Shown here: in pieces, positions 48,262 through 57,233 of the stretch
Position numbering within the stretch: position 1 is the stretch's first letter
Layout: the number at the start of each line of letters is the position of its first letter
NCBI RefSeq assembly: GCF_030149505.1
Contig: NZ_JASBRN010000046.1
Span: forward strand, 1-57,235
From: Nocardioides sp.
Lineage (GTDB): Bacteria > Actinomycetota > Actinomycetes > Propionibacteriales > Nocardioidaceae
Length of the DNA: 57,235 nucleotides
Direction of reading: 5' to 3'
Position numbers and translations under genes: made by a program
The notes under the pieces: model-generated
Databases searched by the model: none
Told to the model about the DNA's origin: nothing
The model's input: only the letters and a program-made list of their open reading frames with translations

Positions 48262-49899
48262 TCAGCCCATGTAGGGGTAGCGGTAGTCCGTCGGCGGCAC
48301 GAAGGTCTCCTTGATGGAGCGCGGGCTGGTCCAGCGCAGCAGGTTGACCGCCGCGCCGGCCTTGTCGTTGGTGCCCGACGCGCGACCGCCGCCGAAGGGC
48401 TGCTGGCCCACGACCGCGCCGGTCGGCTTGTCGTTGACGTAGAAGTTGCCGGCGGCGAAGCGCAGGGCGTCCCGGGTCCACGCGACCGCCGCGCGGTCCT
48501 GCGAGATGACCGCGCCGGTGAGGGCGTACGGCGACACCGACTCCAGCTGGCGCACCACCGCCTCGTAGCCCCCCTCGACCCGGTCGTCGTAGACGTGCAC
48601 CGCGAGGATCGGCCCGAAGTACTCGGTCGTGAACATCTCGTCGGCCGGGTCGTCGACGACCACGATGGTGGGCCGCACGAAGTACCCGACCGAGTCGTCG
48701 ACCGTGCCGCCCGCGACGACCTCGAGGCCGTCGGTGGCGTGCGCCCGCTCGATCGCCGCCTTGTGCTTGGCGAACGCCCGGGCGTCGATGACGGCGCCCA
48801 TGAAGTGGGAGAAGTCGGTCGGGTCGCCCATGGAGATGGCTTCGGTCTCGGCGACCAGGTCGTCCTTCAACCGGGCCCAGAGCGAGCGCGGGACGTAGGC
48901 CCGGGAGGCGGCCGAGCACTTCTGACCCTGGAACTCGAAGGCGCCGCGGATCATCGCGGTCCGCACGACGTCGACGTCGGCGGAGGGGTGGGCGACGATG
49001 AAGTCCTTGCCGCCGGTCTCGCCCACGATCCGCGGGTAGGAGCGGTAGCCGGTGATGTTCTCCCCGACCGTGCGCCACAGGTGCTGGAAGGTCGGGGTCG
49101 AGCCGGTGAAGTGGATGCCGGCCAGGTCGCGGTGCGGCAGCGCCACCTCGGACACCGCCAGGCCGTCGCCGGGGACCATGTTGATGACGCCCGGCGGCAT
49201 GCCGGCCTCGACGAGCAGCTCCATCGTCAGCGACGCGGCCAGCTGCTGGGTCGGGCTGGGCTTCCAGACCACGGTGTTGCCCATGAGCGCCGGGGCGGTG
49301 GGCAGGTTGCCGGCGATGGCGGTGAAGTTGAACGGCGTGATCGCGTAGACGAAGCCCTCGAGCGGGCGGTGGTCGGTGCGGTTCCAGATGCCCGGGCTGT
49401 TGGCGATCGGCTGGTCGGTGAGGATCTGCTTGGCGTAGTGGACGTTGAATCGCCAGAAGTCGATCAGCTCGCAGGCCGAGTCGATCTCGGCCTGGAAGGC
49501 CGTCTTGGACTGGCCCAGCACGGTCGCGGCGTTGAGCCGCTGCCGCCACGGACCGGCCAGCAGGTCGGCGGCCTTGAGCAGGATCGCGCACCGGTCGTCG
49601 AAGGGCATGTCCCGCCAGGCCGGCGCCGCCTCGAGCGCGGCGTCGACGGCGGCCTGCGCGTCGGCGGTGGTGGCGTTGCGGGTCGTCCCGAGCACGTGGG
49701 CGTGGTCGTGCGGCTGCACGACCTGGATCTCCTCGCCGCCGCCCGGGCGCCACTGCCCGCCGACGTACGCCGGGAGGTCGCGCTGCTCGGCCTCGAGCCG
49801 GGCGATCTCGCTCCGCAGGGACTCGCGCTCCGGGGTGCCGGGTGCGTAGGTCAGGTTGGGCTCGTTCGTGGGAGCCGGGGGGAAGCTGATGGCGTCCAT
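48262..49899 (-). CDS. pruA: L-glutamate gamma-semialdehyde (P5C) dehydrogenase
   Basis: A 545-residue aldehyde dehydrogenase that oxidises glutamate semialdehyde to glutamate, the second step of proline (and arginine) catabolism. The catalytic Cys328 is in FEFQGQKCSAASRAYVP and the general base Glu294 in RIVGETGGKDF. The type-1 P5CDH pattern is complete, including ITPFNFTAIAGNLPTAPALM and the terminal FVPPTDYRYPYMG. No proline dehydrogenase gene is in the window. The ATG giving MDAISFPPAP lies eight bases after TAGGGT, predicting a leaderless message. Its glutamate product can feed the NAD-GDH encoded nearby. Confidence 0.96.
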   Translation of the reverse strand: MDAISFPPAPTNEPNLTYAPGTPERESLRSEIARLEAEQRDLPAYVGGQWRPGGGEEIQVVQPHDHAHVLGTTRNATTADAQAAVDAALEAAPAWRDMPFDDRCAILLKAADLLAGPWRQRLNAATVLGQSKTAFQAEIDSACELIDFWRFNVHYAKQILTDQPIANSPGIWNRTDHRPLEGFVYAITPFNFTAIAGNLPTAPALMGNTVVWKPSPTQQLAASLTMELLVEAGMPPGVINMVPGDGLAVSEVALPHRDLAGIHFTGSTPTFQHLWRTVGENITGYRSYPRIVGETGGKDFIVAHPSADVDVVRTAMIRGAFEFQGQKCSAASRAYVPRSLWARLKDDLVAETEAISMGDPTDFSHFMGAVIDARAFAKHKAAIERAHATDGLEVVAGGTVDDSVGYFVRPTIVVVDDPADEMFTTEYFGPILAVHVYDDRVEGGYEAVVRQLESVSPYALTGAVISQDRAAVAWTRDALRFAAGNFYVNDKPTGAVVGQQPFGGGRASGTNDKAGAAVNLLRWTSPRSIKETFVPPTDYRYPYMG

Positions 49900-49907
49900 G
49901 CCCAGCG

Positions 49908-49913
49908 ACCCTA
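49908..49913 (-). promoter_or_regulatory. -10 box of pruA (leaderless)
   Basis: TAGGGT on the minus strand, eight bases before the ATG. Confidence 0.45.
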
Positions 49914-50015
49914 GCGAGCGCCCCCCCGCGGGCGCGAAAGCCGCTGGTCGCGGGCCAGGGGCACCGGGGCCGGGCCGGGCGGCGCGCCCGGCGTCGGGGC
50001 GACCTCGGTGCAGGG

Positions 50016-52367
50016 TCAGTGCAGCCCGTGCACCCAGCGACCCAGCTGCCGACCCCGCGCGAGCGCCGACTCCCACAGCACGCCGATCGCCAGCAGCGCG
50101 GCGCCGGCGGAGGCGAGCAGCACCCAGGCCGGGACAAAGGCCAGGAAGGGACTGCCCTGCACGAGCGCCACGAGGCCGAGCGTCAGTGCACCCAGCAGCA
50201 CCGGCGCCTGGAGGGCGCGGGCGACGCCGAGGACGAGCAGCGCCATCCCGGCCAGGACGACGAGCAGCAGTCGCAGGACCTCGTCGCCGGTGACGGCGAC
50301 GAGCAGCGAGGGCACGAGCGCGACCGCCAGGGCCGGCGCCGACGTGAGCATCGTGCTCGGGTGCCGGCCAGGGTCGGCGGCCCGGGCGACCCGGTGCTGG
50401 GCCACCCCCAGGACGGCGAAGGCCGCCGCGGCCGGGAGCGTGTACAGCTCGACCTGGTCGCCACCCAGCTCCCACACGAGCAGGCCGTTGCCCACGGAGA
50501 CCAGGGCGGCGGCGACGTACCCGGCCTCCAGGCGACCGGGGGCGGAGGCGTACCACGCGACGGCTGCGGCCACGACCCAGCAGCCGGCCGCCTGGACCCG
50601 CCCGTCCGCGCCCTCGACCAGCAGCTGCAGGGGCGGGACCACTGCATAGCCCGCGGCGAGCAGCGCCGCGGCGTGCACCGACGACCAGCCCGGCTGAGGG
50701 TCCTGGGTGGTGCGCACCGACGCGGCGCGGGCCAGGAGGAGGGCCGCGACCGTCCAGGCGAGCCCGATCGGGACGGTCCACTCCCAGGTGCCGTGGGACA
50801 CGCCCAGCAACTGGGCGACGGTGCCGCCGAGGACGACACCCGCAGCCGCGGGAGCCACCACCGGGGCACCGGCACTGTCAGCCATCGTCACGGACGGTTG
50901 GGCGACGAGCGCGCGCACCAGGTGGACCGCACAGGCCGCGGCCCACAGCGCCGGGAGCGCGATCTCGAGCGCGACGGGCACCCACGGCTCCACGACGTCC
51001 CCGCGCAGGAGGTCGGCCAGGGTGCGCGCACCTCCCTCCACGGTGGACACCACGACGGCGGCCGCCCCGGGCGCGAGCAGGCCGGCGGACCACACCAGGA
51101 CCGCCCGCGCGGACCGCAGGGCCAGGACGACCAGCACCACCGAGGACACGACCGACAGCGCCGCCCAGCCGAGGTCGGGCACGTCGAGCAGGACGCTCCC
51201 CGCGGCCAGCACGCCGAGGGCGGCTCCGGCCAGGCGGGAGGCGGAGGCGGCTGTGACCCGACCGGGAGCGGTGGCGGGGGCGGGCGCCGCAGGTGCGGAC
51301 CCGGCCGGCACCGTCGTCCCGGTGAGGACCCGGACCGGCACGGTGAGCAGGACCCCGCCGAGCACCAGCAGGGCGAGGGCGGCCCCGTAGCGGTCGACCA
51401 GGCCCCGGTCGAGGTCGTAGGTCGTGGCGAGCAGCAGCAGCACGGCGCCGGCGGCGACCACCAGCGCGAGCACCAGGCCCGTCACGCTGGGGAGCCGGCC
51501 CCGGCGGGCGTCCAGCACCCGGCGTACGACGGCGGCCAGGGTGACCAGCGCACCCGCGACCGCGAGCAGCCCGACGCCCCGCAGCACGTCGCCCGGGCCG
51601 GCGGCGTCCACCGCCGCGGCCCCGGCGGCGCCGAGCGCGAGCACGGCCGACGGGAGGTAGACCGAGGTCGCCCCCGTCACCGACCAGACCCGCGCTGTGA
51701 GGGCGTCGTAGCCGAGCCACACCAGCGCCAGCACTGGTCCCGCGAGCGCGACGAAGGTGGTGAAGGCGAGGTCGTCGGCCCCGGCGAGACCCAGCGACCA
51801 CGCACCCAGGGCCATCAGCGCCGACACCCCGACGGCGATGACCGCCGCCGTGTGCGCCGCCGCGGGCAGCCGGTGCGTCGAGGCCGCGCGGGAGGACACG
51901 GCGGCACCGACCGTGACGCAGGTCAGGATGAGGGCCTGGCCCGCGATGCCGATCAGGCTCCACGCCACCAGCGCGAAGACCGAGACCGCCGAGAGCAGCA
52001 GCAGCGCACCGAAGCCGAGCAGCAGCTGCTGGCCGGCGGAGCGGTGCGGGGCGACGGGGTACGGCTGCGGCGCGACGGGGTACGCCGTCGGCTGCCACGG
52101 ACCCGGGTGGGCTGCGCCACCGGGCGTCCCGGGCGTCCCGGGCATCCCGGGCGCCCCAGGGGCGGGCACCGGCGACGCCGGCGCGGGCACGCGCATCGAG
52201 GCCAGCAGCGACTCCGCCTCACGGCTGAGCACCGCGATCTGCTGGTTGACCTCCCACAGCCGCGCGGCGTCCTGGCCGACCAGCCGGATGCCGCACGCGG
52301 GGCAGGCGGGGGCGCCGGGCGGGACCGGCTCGTCGCACGCCGGGCAGGGGATGTCGCTGGCAGTCAT
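50016..52367 (-). CDS. Large polytopic membrane protein with N-terminal zinc ribbon
   Basis: A 783-residue protein. A zinc-ribbon pair of CxxC motifs is at the N-terminus (PCPACDEPVPPGAPACPACG), then a helical segment (DAARLWEVNQQIAVLSREAE), a Pro/Gly linker with GMPGTPGTPG, and about 20 hydrophobic helices filling the rest. It resembles actinobacterial proteins named for the SCO7613 C-terminal domain, whose function is unknown. The ATG has a good ribosome site (GGAGGATCG). No partner gene is coupled to it. Base use is normal for the window. Confidence 0.82.
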   Translation of the reverse strand: MTASDIPCPACDEPVPPGAPACPACGIRLVGQDAARLWEVNQQIAVLSREAESLLASMRVPAPASPVPAPGAPGMPGTPGTPGGAAHPGPWQPTAYPVAPQPYPVAPHRSAGQQLLLGFGALLLLSAVSVFALVAWSLIGIAGQALILTCVTVGAAVSSRAASTHRLPAAAHTAAVIAVGVSALMALGAWSLGLAGADDLAFTTFVALAGPVLALVWLGYDALTARVWSVTGATSVYLPSAVLALGAAGAAAVDAAGPGDVLRGVGLLAVAGALVTLAAVVRRVLDARRGRLPSVTGLVLALVVAAGAVLLLLATTYDLDRGLVDRYGAALALLVLGGVLLTVPVRVLTGTTVPAGSAPAAPAPATAPGRVTAASASRLAGAALGVLAAGSVLLDVPDLGWAALSVVSSVVLVVLALRSARAVLVWSAGLLAPGAAAVVVSTVEGGARTLADLLRGDVVEPWVPVALEIALPALWAAACAVHLVRALVAQPSVTMADSAGAPVVAPAAAGVVLGGTVAQLLGVSHGTWEWTVPIGLAWTVAALLLARAASVRTTQDPQPGWSSVHAAALLAAGYAVVPPLQLLVEGADGRVQAAGCWVVAAAVAWYASAPGRLEAGYVAAALVSVGNGLLVWELGGDQVELYTLPAAAAFAVLGVAQHRVARAADPGRHPSTMLTSAPALAVALVPSLLVAVTGDEVLRLLLVVLAGMALLVLGVARALQAPVLLGALTLGLVALVQGSPFLAFVPAWVLLASAGAALLAIGVLWESALARGRQLGRWVHGLH

Positions 52368-52506
52368 GGATCGATCCTCCGAGAGCCGGGACCGGCCGGG
52401 TAGAGCACGAGTACTCATCCTGGCGGTCCGGAGGCCCACGAGCGGCGGGTCGCGGCCCCGGGTGGGTCGCTGCGCAGGGTGCCGCATGCGCTGGTGCGCG
52501 GCGGGT

Positions 52507-52833
52507 TCAGCCCAGGAGGTGCGGGATCTCCTGGGTGGCGAACCACGCGAGGTCGTCGTCGGGCTCGGCACCGTCCTCGGTGTCGACGTGGACGGCCGCG
52601 ACGTCGCGCATCGCAGCGACCGCTCCGATGTGCGGGACCAGCGCGACGACCACGACCCGGCGCCCGCCCCCGCTCATCGCGTGGGAGGCCTCGGCGGCCT
52701 CGAGCAGCGCGGCGTACTCCGCCTCCTCGGACTCGTCGGCCGCCTCCACGGCGCCGGCGGTCGGGACCTCGCCGTCCTCGTGGAAGCGCGCGAGCAGGTC
52801 GAAGGTCGCGGGGACGTAGGCGCGCACCGTCAC
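52507..52833 (-). CDS. DUF6912-type protein
   Basis: A 108-residue soluble protein beginning VRAYVPATFDLLARFHEDGE and containing EEAEYAALLEAAEASHAMSG and RRVVVVALVP, a pattern I associate with the uncharacterised DUF6912 family. The GTG start overlaps the stop of the wax ester synthase gene by four bases, so the two proteins are co-produced. No catalytic motif is evident. Confidence 0.8.
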   Translation of the reverse strand: MTVRAYVPATFDLLARFHEDGEVPTAGAVEAADESEEAEYAALLEAAEASHAMSGGGRRVVVVALVPHIGAVAAMRDVAAVHVDTEDGAEPDDDLAWFATQEIPHLLG

Positions 52834-54377
52834 GGCTTCCTCCCGCCGGTGGAGCGGCCCGAGCCGCCGGTCGGCCGGGGGCTCGTCGTCCTGGCTGCCT
52901 GCTTGGCCGGCTGCTTCGACGGCTGCTTCGCCGAGGCCTTGCGGGCGGCGGGCTTGCGGCGCCCCCGCGGGACGCGCGGCCTGCTGCCGCTGGCGGTGTC
53001 GAGCAGCTCGGCGAGCGCCTCGGTGAGGCACTGGCCCAGCACGTCGGCGTCCGGCACGGCGTCGCGGTCGGCGGTGATGCCGTACGCCACGCCCCCGTCG
53101 TACGACGTGACGCCGATCGCCAGCAGGTGGTGCGGCGGCAGCGGCGGGACCGGGAAGGTCGCCTCCATCCGCGCGCCCGCGGCGTAGAGCGGGGACTGGG
53201 GACCGGGGACGTTGGTGACGCTGAGCTGCATCCCGCGACCCACCTCGGCCGCGGCGACCCGCGACCCGATGGCGTGGAAGGTCGCGGGGGCGAAGCCGGC
53301 GATGCCCGCGAGCCGGTTGGCGGCCACGCCGCGGCCGGTCTCCTTGTGCACCTTGAAGGAGTAGGAGACCTGGTGCAGTCGCACGACGGGGCTGGGCTCC
53401 CCGATCGGGAGGTCTACGAAGTGGGCGGCGATCTGGCTGCCCAGCGAGGTGGCCTCGAGCTCGGAGTCGATGACCGAGACCGGCACGACCGCGCGGATGC
53501 GGCGCAGCCCGCCGAGCGACTCGTGACGGGTCATGAGCCAGCCGCGCAGGCCCCCGGTGATGGTGGCGAGGATGACGTCGTTGACGGTGCCGCCGTGGAC
53601 GTCGCGGATGGCGCGGTGGTCGGCGAGGTCGGTGAAGACGGAGATGACGCGGCGCTGCTGCCCGTGGGTGCCGACCAGCGGCCCCTCGCGGACCGAGCGG
53701 CGACCGGTCAGGCCACCGACGACGCGACCGGTCGTCTCGGCTGCGGCGTCGGCGACCCGCAGCAGGCTGGTCGCCCGGGTGCGGACGGTGTCGGCGGCCA
53801 CGTGGGGGTCGCGCAGCGTGTCGCGCACCGCGCCGACGGCCAGCGTGCCCGGCGAAGGCAGCCGCCGCGGCGCCCACAGGTCGCCCCCGAGGCTCTTCGG
53901 CTCCTTGCCGACGTCGAGCAGCACCTGGCCGAGGTCGACGGTGGCGACCCCGTCGACGAGCGCCTGGTGGGACTTCGACAGCATCGCGACCCGGCCGCCC
54001 GCCAGACCCTCGACGAAGTAGACCTCCCACAGGGGCTTGGAGCGGTCGAGGGGGCGGGAGACGATCCGGGCGACCAGCTCCTGCAGCTGCTCGAGGCTGC
54101 CCGGGCGGGGCAGGGCGGAGCGGCGTACGTGGTAGCCGAGGTCGAAGTGCGGGTCGTCGACCCAGACCGGGTTGGCCAGCCGGCCCGGCACCCGCTGGAT
54201 CCGCTGGCGGTAGCGCGGGACGAAGGAGATCCGGTCCTCGATCAGCTCCACGAGCCGGTCGTAGTCGAACCCGGAGTCGCCCGGGTCGAAGATCTCGACC
54301 GTGGCGTTGTGCATGGGGGTCGACGGCGTCTCCTCGGCCAGGAAGGCGAGGTCCCGCGGCCGCAGCCGCTCGCTCAT
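52830..54377 (-). CDS. Wax ester synthase / diacylglycerol acyltransferase
   Basis: A 515-residue WS/DGAT that transfers acyl-CoA to alcohols or diacylglycerol at the membrane to make storage lipids. The acyltransferase motif is KSHQALVDGVA: the second His and the DG of HHxxxDG are kept but the first His is Ser. Other family segments: PHFDLGYHVRRSALPRPG, PLDRSKPLWEVYFVEG, NDVILATITGGLRGWL and LSVTNVPGPQSPLY. The last 45 residues form a Lys/Ala/Pro-rich basic tail (ARKASAKQPSKQPAKQ) not needed for the fold. A ribosome site (AAAGGGA) precedes the ATG. DUF6912 gene follows with overlap. Confidence 0.93.
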   Translation of the reverse strand: MSERLRPRDLAFLAEETPSTPMHNATVEIFDPGDSGFDYDRLVELIEDRISFVPRYRQRIQRVPGRLANPVWVDDPHFDLGYHVRRSALPRPGSLEQLQELVARIVSRPLDRSKPLWEVYFVEGLAGGRVAMLSKSHQALVDGVATVDLGQVLLDVGKEPKSLGGDLWAPRRLPSPGTLAVGAVRDTLRDPHVAADTVRTRATSLLRVADAAAETTGRVVGGLTGRRSVREGPLVGTHGQQRRVISVFTDLADHRAIRDVHGGTVNDVILATITGGLRGWLMTRHESLGGLRRIRAVVPVSVIDSELEATSLGSQIAAHFVDLPIGEPSPVVRLHQVSYSFKVHKETGRGVAANRLAGIAGFAPATFHAIGSRVAAAEVGRGMQLSVTNVPGPQSPLYAAGARMEATFPVPPLPPHHLLAIGVTSYDGGVAYGITADRDAVPDADVLGQCLTEALAELLDTASGSRPRVPRGRRKPAARKASAKQPSKQPAKQAARTTSPRPTGGSGRSTGGRKP

Positions 54378-54452
54378 CGGTGTCCCTTTCGTCGGCCCAT
54401 GGAGCGCTGCCCGGTCAGGTCGCTCTCAGGTCTGCGTGAGATTCTGTCAGAC

Positions 54453-54908
54453 ATGTCCCGTTCCACCCTGCGTGTCCTGCCCCTCGTCGCCGGCCTCGTG
54501 CTGGCCCTCGGTGCCTGCGGCGCCGAGGACGACAGCAACGCCGTCGACGAGCCGCCCGCCACCGAGACCTCGGCGAGCGTCGAGGCCACTCCCTCGCAGG
54601 CTCCGAGCGAGCCGACCGAGGCGGAGACCGAGGACCCCTACGAGGGTGCGGTCGTGGTCGACATGACCTTCGAGAACGGCACCGCCTCGCCTCTGGGCGA
54701 GCGCGTCATGGCCGAGGTCGGCCAGCAGATCGTGTTCCGCGTGAGCGCCGACGAGCCCGGTGAGCTGCACGCGCACACCACCGAGGAGCTGACGCTGGAG
54801 TACGGCGTCGGCGAGACCGAGCTGACGATGGTCGTCGAGCAGCCGGGCGTGGTCGAGGTGGAGTCCCACGACCTCGACGCGATCCTCGTGCAGCTCCAGG
54901 TCTCCTGA
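54453..54908 (+). CDS. Cupredoxin-like lipoprotein
   Basis: A 151-residue lipoprotein: signal RVLPLVAGLVLALGAC with a lipobox ending in Cys22, then an acidic, Thr/Pro-rich linker, then a single beta-domain (about 65-151). The domain has strand pattern and ligands suggestive of a cupredoxin fold (IVFRVSADEPGELHAHTTEE, VVEQPGVVEVESHDLDAIL); His residues in HAH and ESHD could bind copper, but the usual Cys ligand is absent. Its stop is two bases before the start of a conserved membrane protein, so both act at the outer face of the membrane. Confidence 0.78.
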   Translation: MSRSTLRVLPLVAGLVLALGACGAEDDSNAVDEPPATETSASVEATPSQAPSEPTEAETEDPYEGAVVVDMTFENGTASPLGERVMAEVGQQIVFRVSADEPGELHAHTTEELTLEYGVGETELTMVVEQPGVVEVESHDLDAILVQLQVS

Positions 54909-54910
54909 GC

Positions 54911-56311
54911 ATGACCCTGCTGCAGGCCGGGCCCGGCGCACTTTCCGGACTCGCCTCCTACGCGAACGCGCTGGTGCCGGGCCTGCTGCCGATGCACGGC
55001 ATCGGCGGCGCGAAGGACCTGCCGATCTCCCCCGAGCTGGCGATCGCCGGCGCGGTCGCGGCGCTCACCATCTCCTTCATCGTCCTGGCCTTCGCCTGGC
55101 GGCGGCCGCGCTACGACGCCGCCGCCGACGGGCGCCCGGCCCCCGCCTGGCTCGGCTCGTTGGTCCTCTCGACCGGCTGGGCCGTGGCCATGCGGGTCCT
55201 GGGCATGGTCGTCTTCCTCTACGCCGCCTTCGCGGCCGTCTTCGGCGAGGACCTGCTCACCAACCCGTTCTTCGGGATGTTCTACGTGTGGCTGTGGGTG
55301 GGCCTGGTCTTCGCCTCGGTCCTGCTCGGCCCGGTGTGGAAGGCGATCAGCCCGGTCCGCACGATCAACCTGGCCTTCGCCAAGATCTCCGGCTCCGACC
55401 CCGACCAGGGGATCCTGCGCTACCCCACCTGGCTGGGCTACTGGCCGGCCGCGATCGGGCTCTTCGCGTTCGTGTGGCTGGAGCTGGTCTACCCCTACTC
55501 CACCGAGCTCGGCCCGGTGCGCCTGTGGTGCGCGGCGTACGTCGCGGTGATGCTGCTGGGCGGTGCGCTGTTCGGCAACGAGTTCTACGAGAAGGCCGAC
55601 CCCTTCGAGGCCTACTCCACGCTCATCGGGAAGCTCTCGCCGTGGAACGTGCGCGAGGGGCGCCTGCTGGTGATGTCCCCGCTGGCCAACCTCAACACGA
55701 TCGTCCCCGCCCCCGGACTGGTGGCGGTGGTGGCCGTGCTGTTCGGCAGCACCGCGTTCGACTCCTTCGAGGACTCCGCACGCTGGGTCCGCTTCGTGCA
55801 GACCAACTCCCTCATCACCGAGAACGACCTGGGCCTGCTCGCCGACAACCTGGCGCTGCTGGTCTTCTGCGTCGGTGTGGGGATCGTGCTCGCAGTCGGG
55901 TCGATGCTCACCGGGGTGCGCGCCGGAGAGTCGCGCCGTGCCCTGCCGGCCGCCTTCGCCCACTCGGTGGTGCCGATCGTCCTGGGCTACATCGTGGCCC
56001 ACTACCTGTCGTACTGGTTCGAGGTCGGCCAGGACACCCTGATCAAGGCCAGCGACCCGCTCACCACGGGCGCGGACTACCTCGGCACGGGTGACTGGTC
56101 GGTCAACTACTGGCTCTCCTACCACCCGACCCTGCTGGCCAACATCAAGGTGATCGCGGTCGTGCTCGGCCACGTGGTCGGCGTCGTCGCCGCCCACGAC
56201 CGGGCCGTGCGGCTGCTGCCGCCCAAGCACCACCTGACCGGTCAGCTCGGCATGCTCGTGGCGATGGTCTTCTTCACCGCCGGCGGGTTGTACCTGCTCT
56301 TCGCAGCCTGA
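54911..56311 (+). CDS. Polytopic membrane protein (homologues named fenitrothion hydrolase)
   Basis: A 466-residue inner-membrane protein with about ten helices. It matches an actinobacterial family whose members carry the annotation fenitrothion hydrolase, taken from a pesticide-degrading strain; the natural role is unclear. Recognisable segments: MHGIGGAKDLPISPELAIAG, LLGPVWKAISPVRTINLAFA, FALFGNEFYEKADPFEAYST-type sequence near the middle, and VVLGHVVGVVAAHDRAV with His residues in a membrane helix that could bind metal. The close coupling to a cupredoxin-like lipoprotein suggests a copper or redox role. The last 38 bases overlap the convergent TadZ-like gene. Confidence 0.8.
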   Translation: MTLLQAGPGALSGLASYANALVPGLLPMHGIGGAKDLPISPELAIAGAVAALTISFIVLAFAWRRPRYDAAADGRPAPAWLGSLVLSTGWAVAMRVLGMVVFLYAAFAAVFGEDLLTNPFFGMFYVWLWVGLVFASVLLGPVWKAISPVRTINLAFAKISGSDPDQGILRYPTWLGYWPAAIGLFAFVWLELVYPYSTELGPVRLWCAAYVAVMLLGGALFGNEFYEKADPFEAYSTLIGKLSPWNVREGRLLVMSPLANLNTIVPAPGLVAVVAVLFGSTAFDSFEDSARWVRFVQTNSLITENDLGLLADNLALLVFCVGVGIVLAVGSMLTGVRAGESRRALPAAFAHSVVPIVLGYIVAHYLSYWFEVGQDTLIKASDPLTTGADYLGTGDWSVNYWLSYHPTLLANIKVIAVVLGHVVGVVAAHDRAVRLLPPKHHLTGQLGMLVAMVFFTAGGLYLLFAA

Positions 56312-57233
56312 CCTGCGGCCCTCCGGCGCCGCGGCGGGTCCGCCGCGGGGCGCCCGCGGTCGCGTCCGCCGCGTCCGCGCCGAGCACGGCGTCGGCCAGT
56401 CGGCACACCGCCTCGGCGAGCGGCCCGTCCCCGACCTCGACGACGGAACGGCCGGCGACCAGGGCCCGGTCGGTGGCCGCCTGGTCCTCGGGCAGGAAGG
56501 TCGTCGACGCGATCTCGGCGAAGCCGCGGACCATCTGCTCCACGTCCCCGGCCGACCAGCCCAGCGAGGCCCGCATCCGGTTGACCGCCAGGTGCACCGG
56601 TCGCCCGCCGGTCTCCTCGGCGAGCTCCACCAGCCCTCGCGCGAGACGGGACAGGCCCACGGGGTCGGCGGTGCCGACCACCACGAGCTCGTCGGCCTCG
56701 GCCAGGGCGGCCAGGGTGGTGCCGTTGCGGCCGGGGCGGCCCGCGAGGTCGACCGCCGCGTCGCGCTCGAGCGGCGCCCCGGTGTCGACGACGACGTGGC
56801 CGCGCTGCCGGGCCAGGTCGAGCACCTCCTCGACGACCCCGTCCCGGACCTCGGGCCAGCGGTCGGCCCGCGGCAACCCGGTGAGCAGCTCGAGGTGCTG
56901 GCCGAGGCTGCGCAGGACGGTCGGGAACCGCTCGGCGAGGACTCCCCCGGACGCCAGCCGGGCGGCCGCCAGGAGGCCGGAGACCTCGTCGAGGACGCCC
57001 AGCTGTTGGGCCACCGAGCCGCCCCAGGGGTCGACGTCGACCAGGACCGTACGCCGGCGCCGGGCTGCCAGGGTGGCGGCCAGCGTCGTGGCGACCGTGC
57101 TGCGCCCGGGTGCACCGGCCGGGCCCCAGACCGCGACGACCCGGCCGGGCACCGTGCCGGGCTCGCCGCTGTCGGGCTCGTCGTGCAGGGCCTCGCTCCA
57201 GGCCTGCTCGGGGTCGCCGGCCCCCTCGCGCAC
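56274..57233 (-). CDS. TadZ/CpaE-like P-loop ATPase (may continue past window edge)
   Basis: A MinD/ParA-type ATPase of 319 residues if the GTG two bases from the right edge is used; the true start may lie outside. The deviant Walker A is VWGPAGAPGRSTVATTLAAT, with Arg where the usual Lys stands; LVDVDPWGGSVAQQLG is the switch region and VVVDTGAPLE the Walker B. CpaE/TadZ proteins place Tad pili at the cell pole. It lies some 45 kb from the tad operon, so it may belong to a second locus beginning beyond the edge. The stop region is low-complexity Arg/Gly sequence. Confidence 0.8.
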   Translation of the reverse strand: MREGAGDPEQAWSEALHDEPDSGEPGTVPGRVVAVWGPAGAPGRSTVATTLAATLAARRRRTVLVDVDPWGGSVAQQLGVLDEVSGLLAAARLASGGVLAERFPTVLRSLGQHLELLTGLPRADRWPEVRDGVVEEVLDLARQRGHVVVDTGAPLERDAAVDLAGRPGRNGTTLAALAEADELVVVGTADPVGLSRLARGLVELAEETGGRPVHLAVNRMRASLGWSAGDVEQMVRGFAEIASTTFLPEDQAATDRALVAGRSVVEVGDGPLAEAVCRLADAVLGADAADATAGAPRRTRRGAGGPQVRLRRAGTTRRR

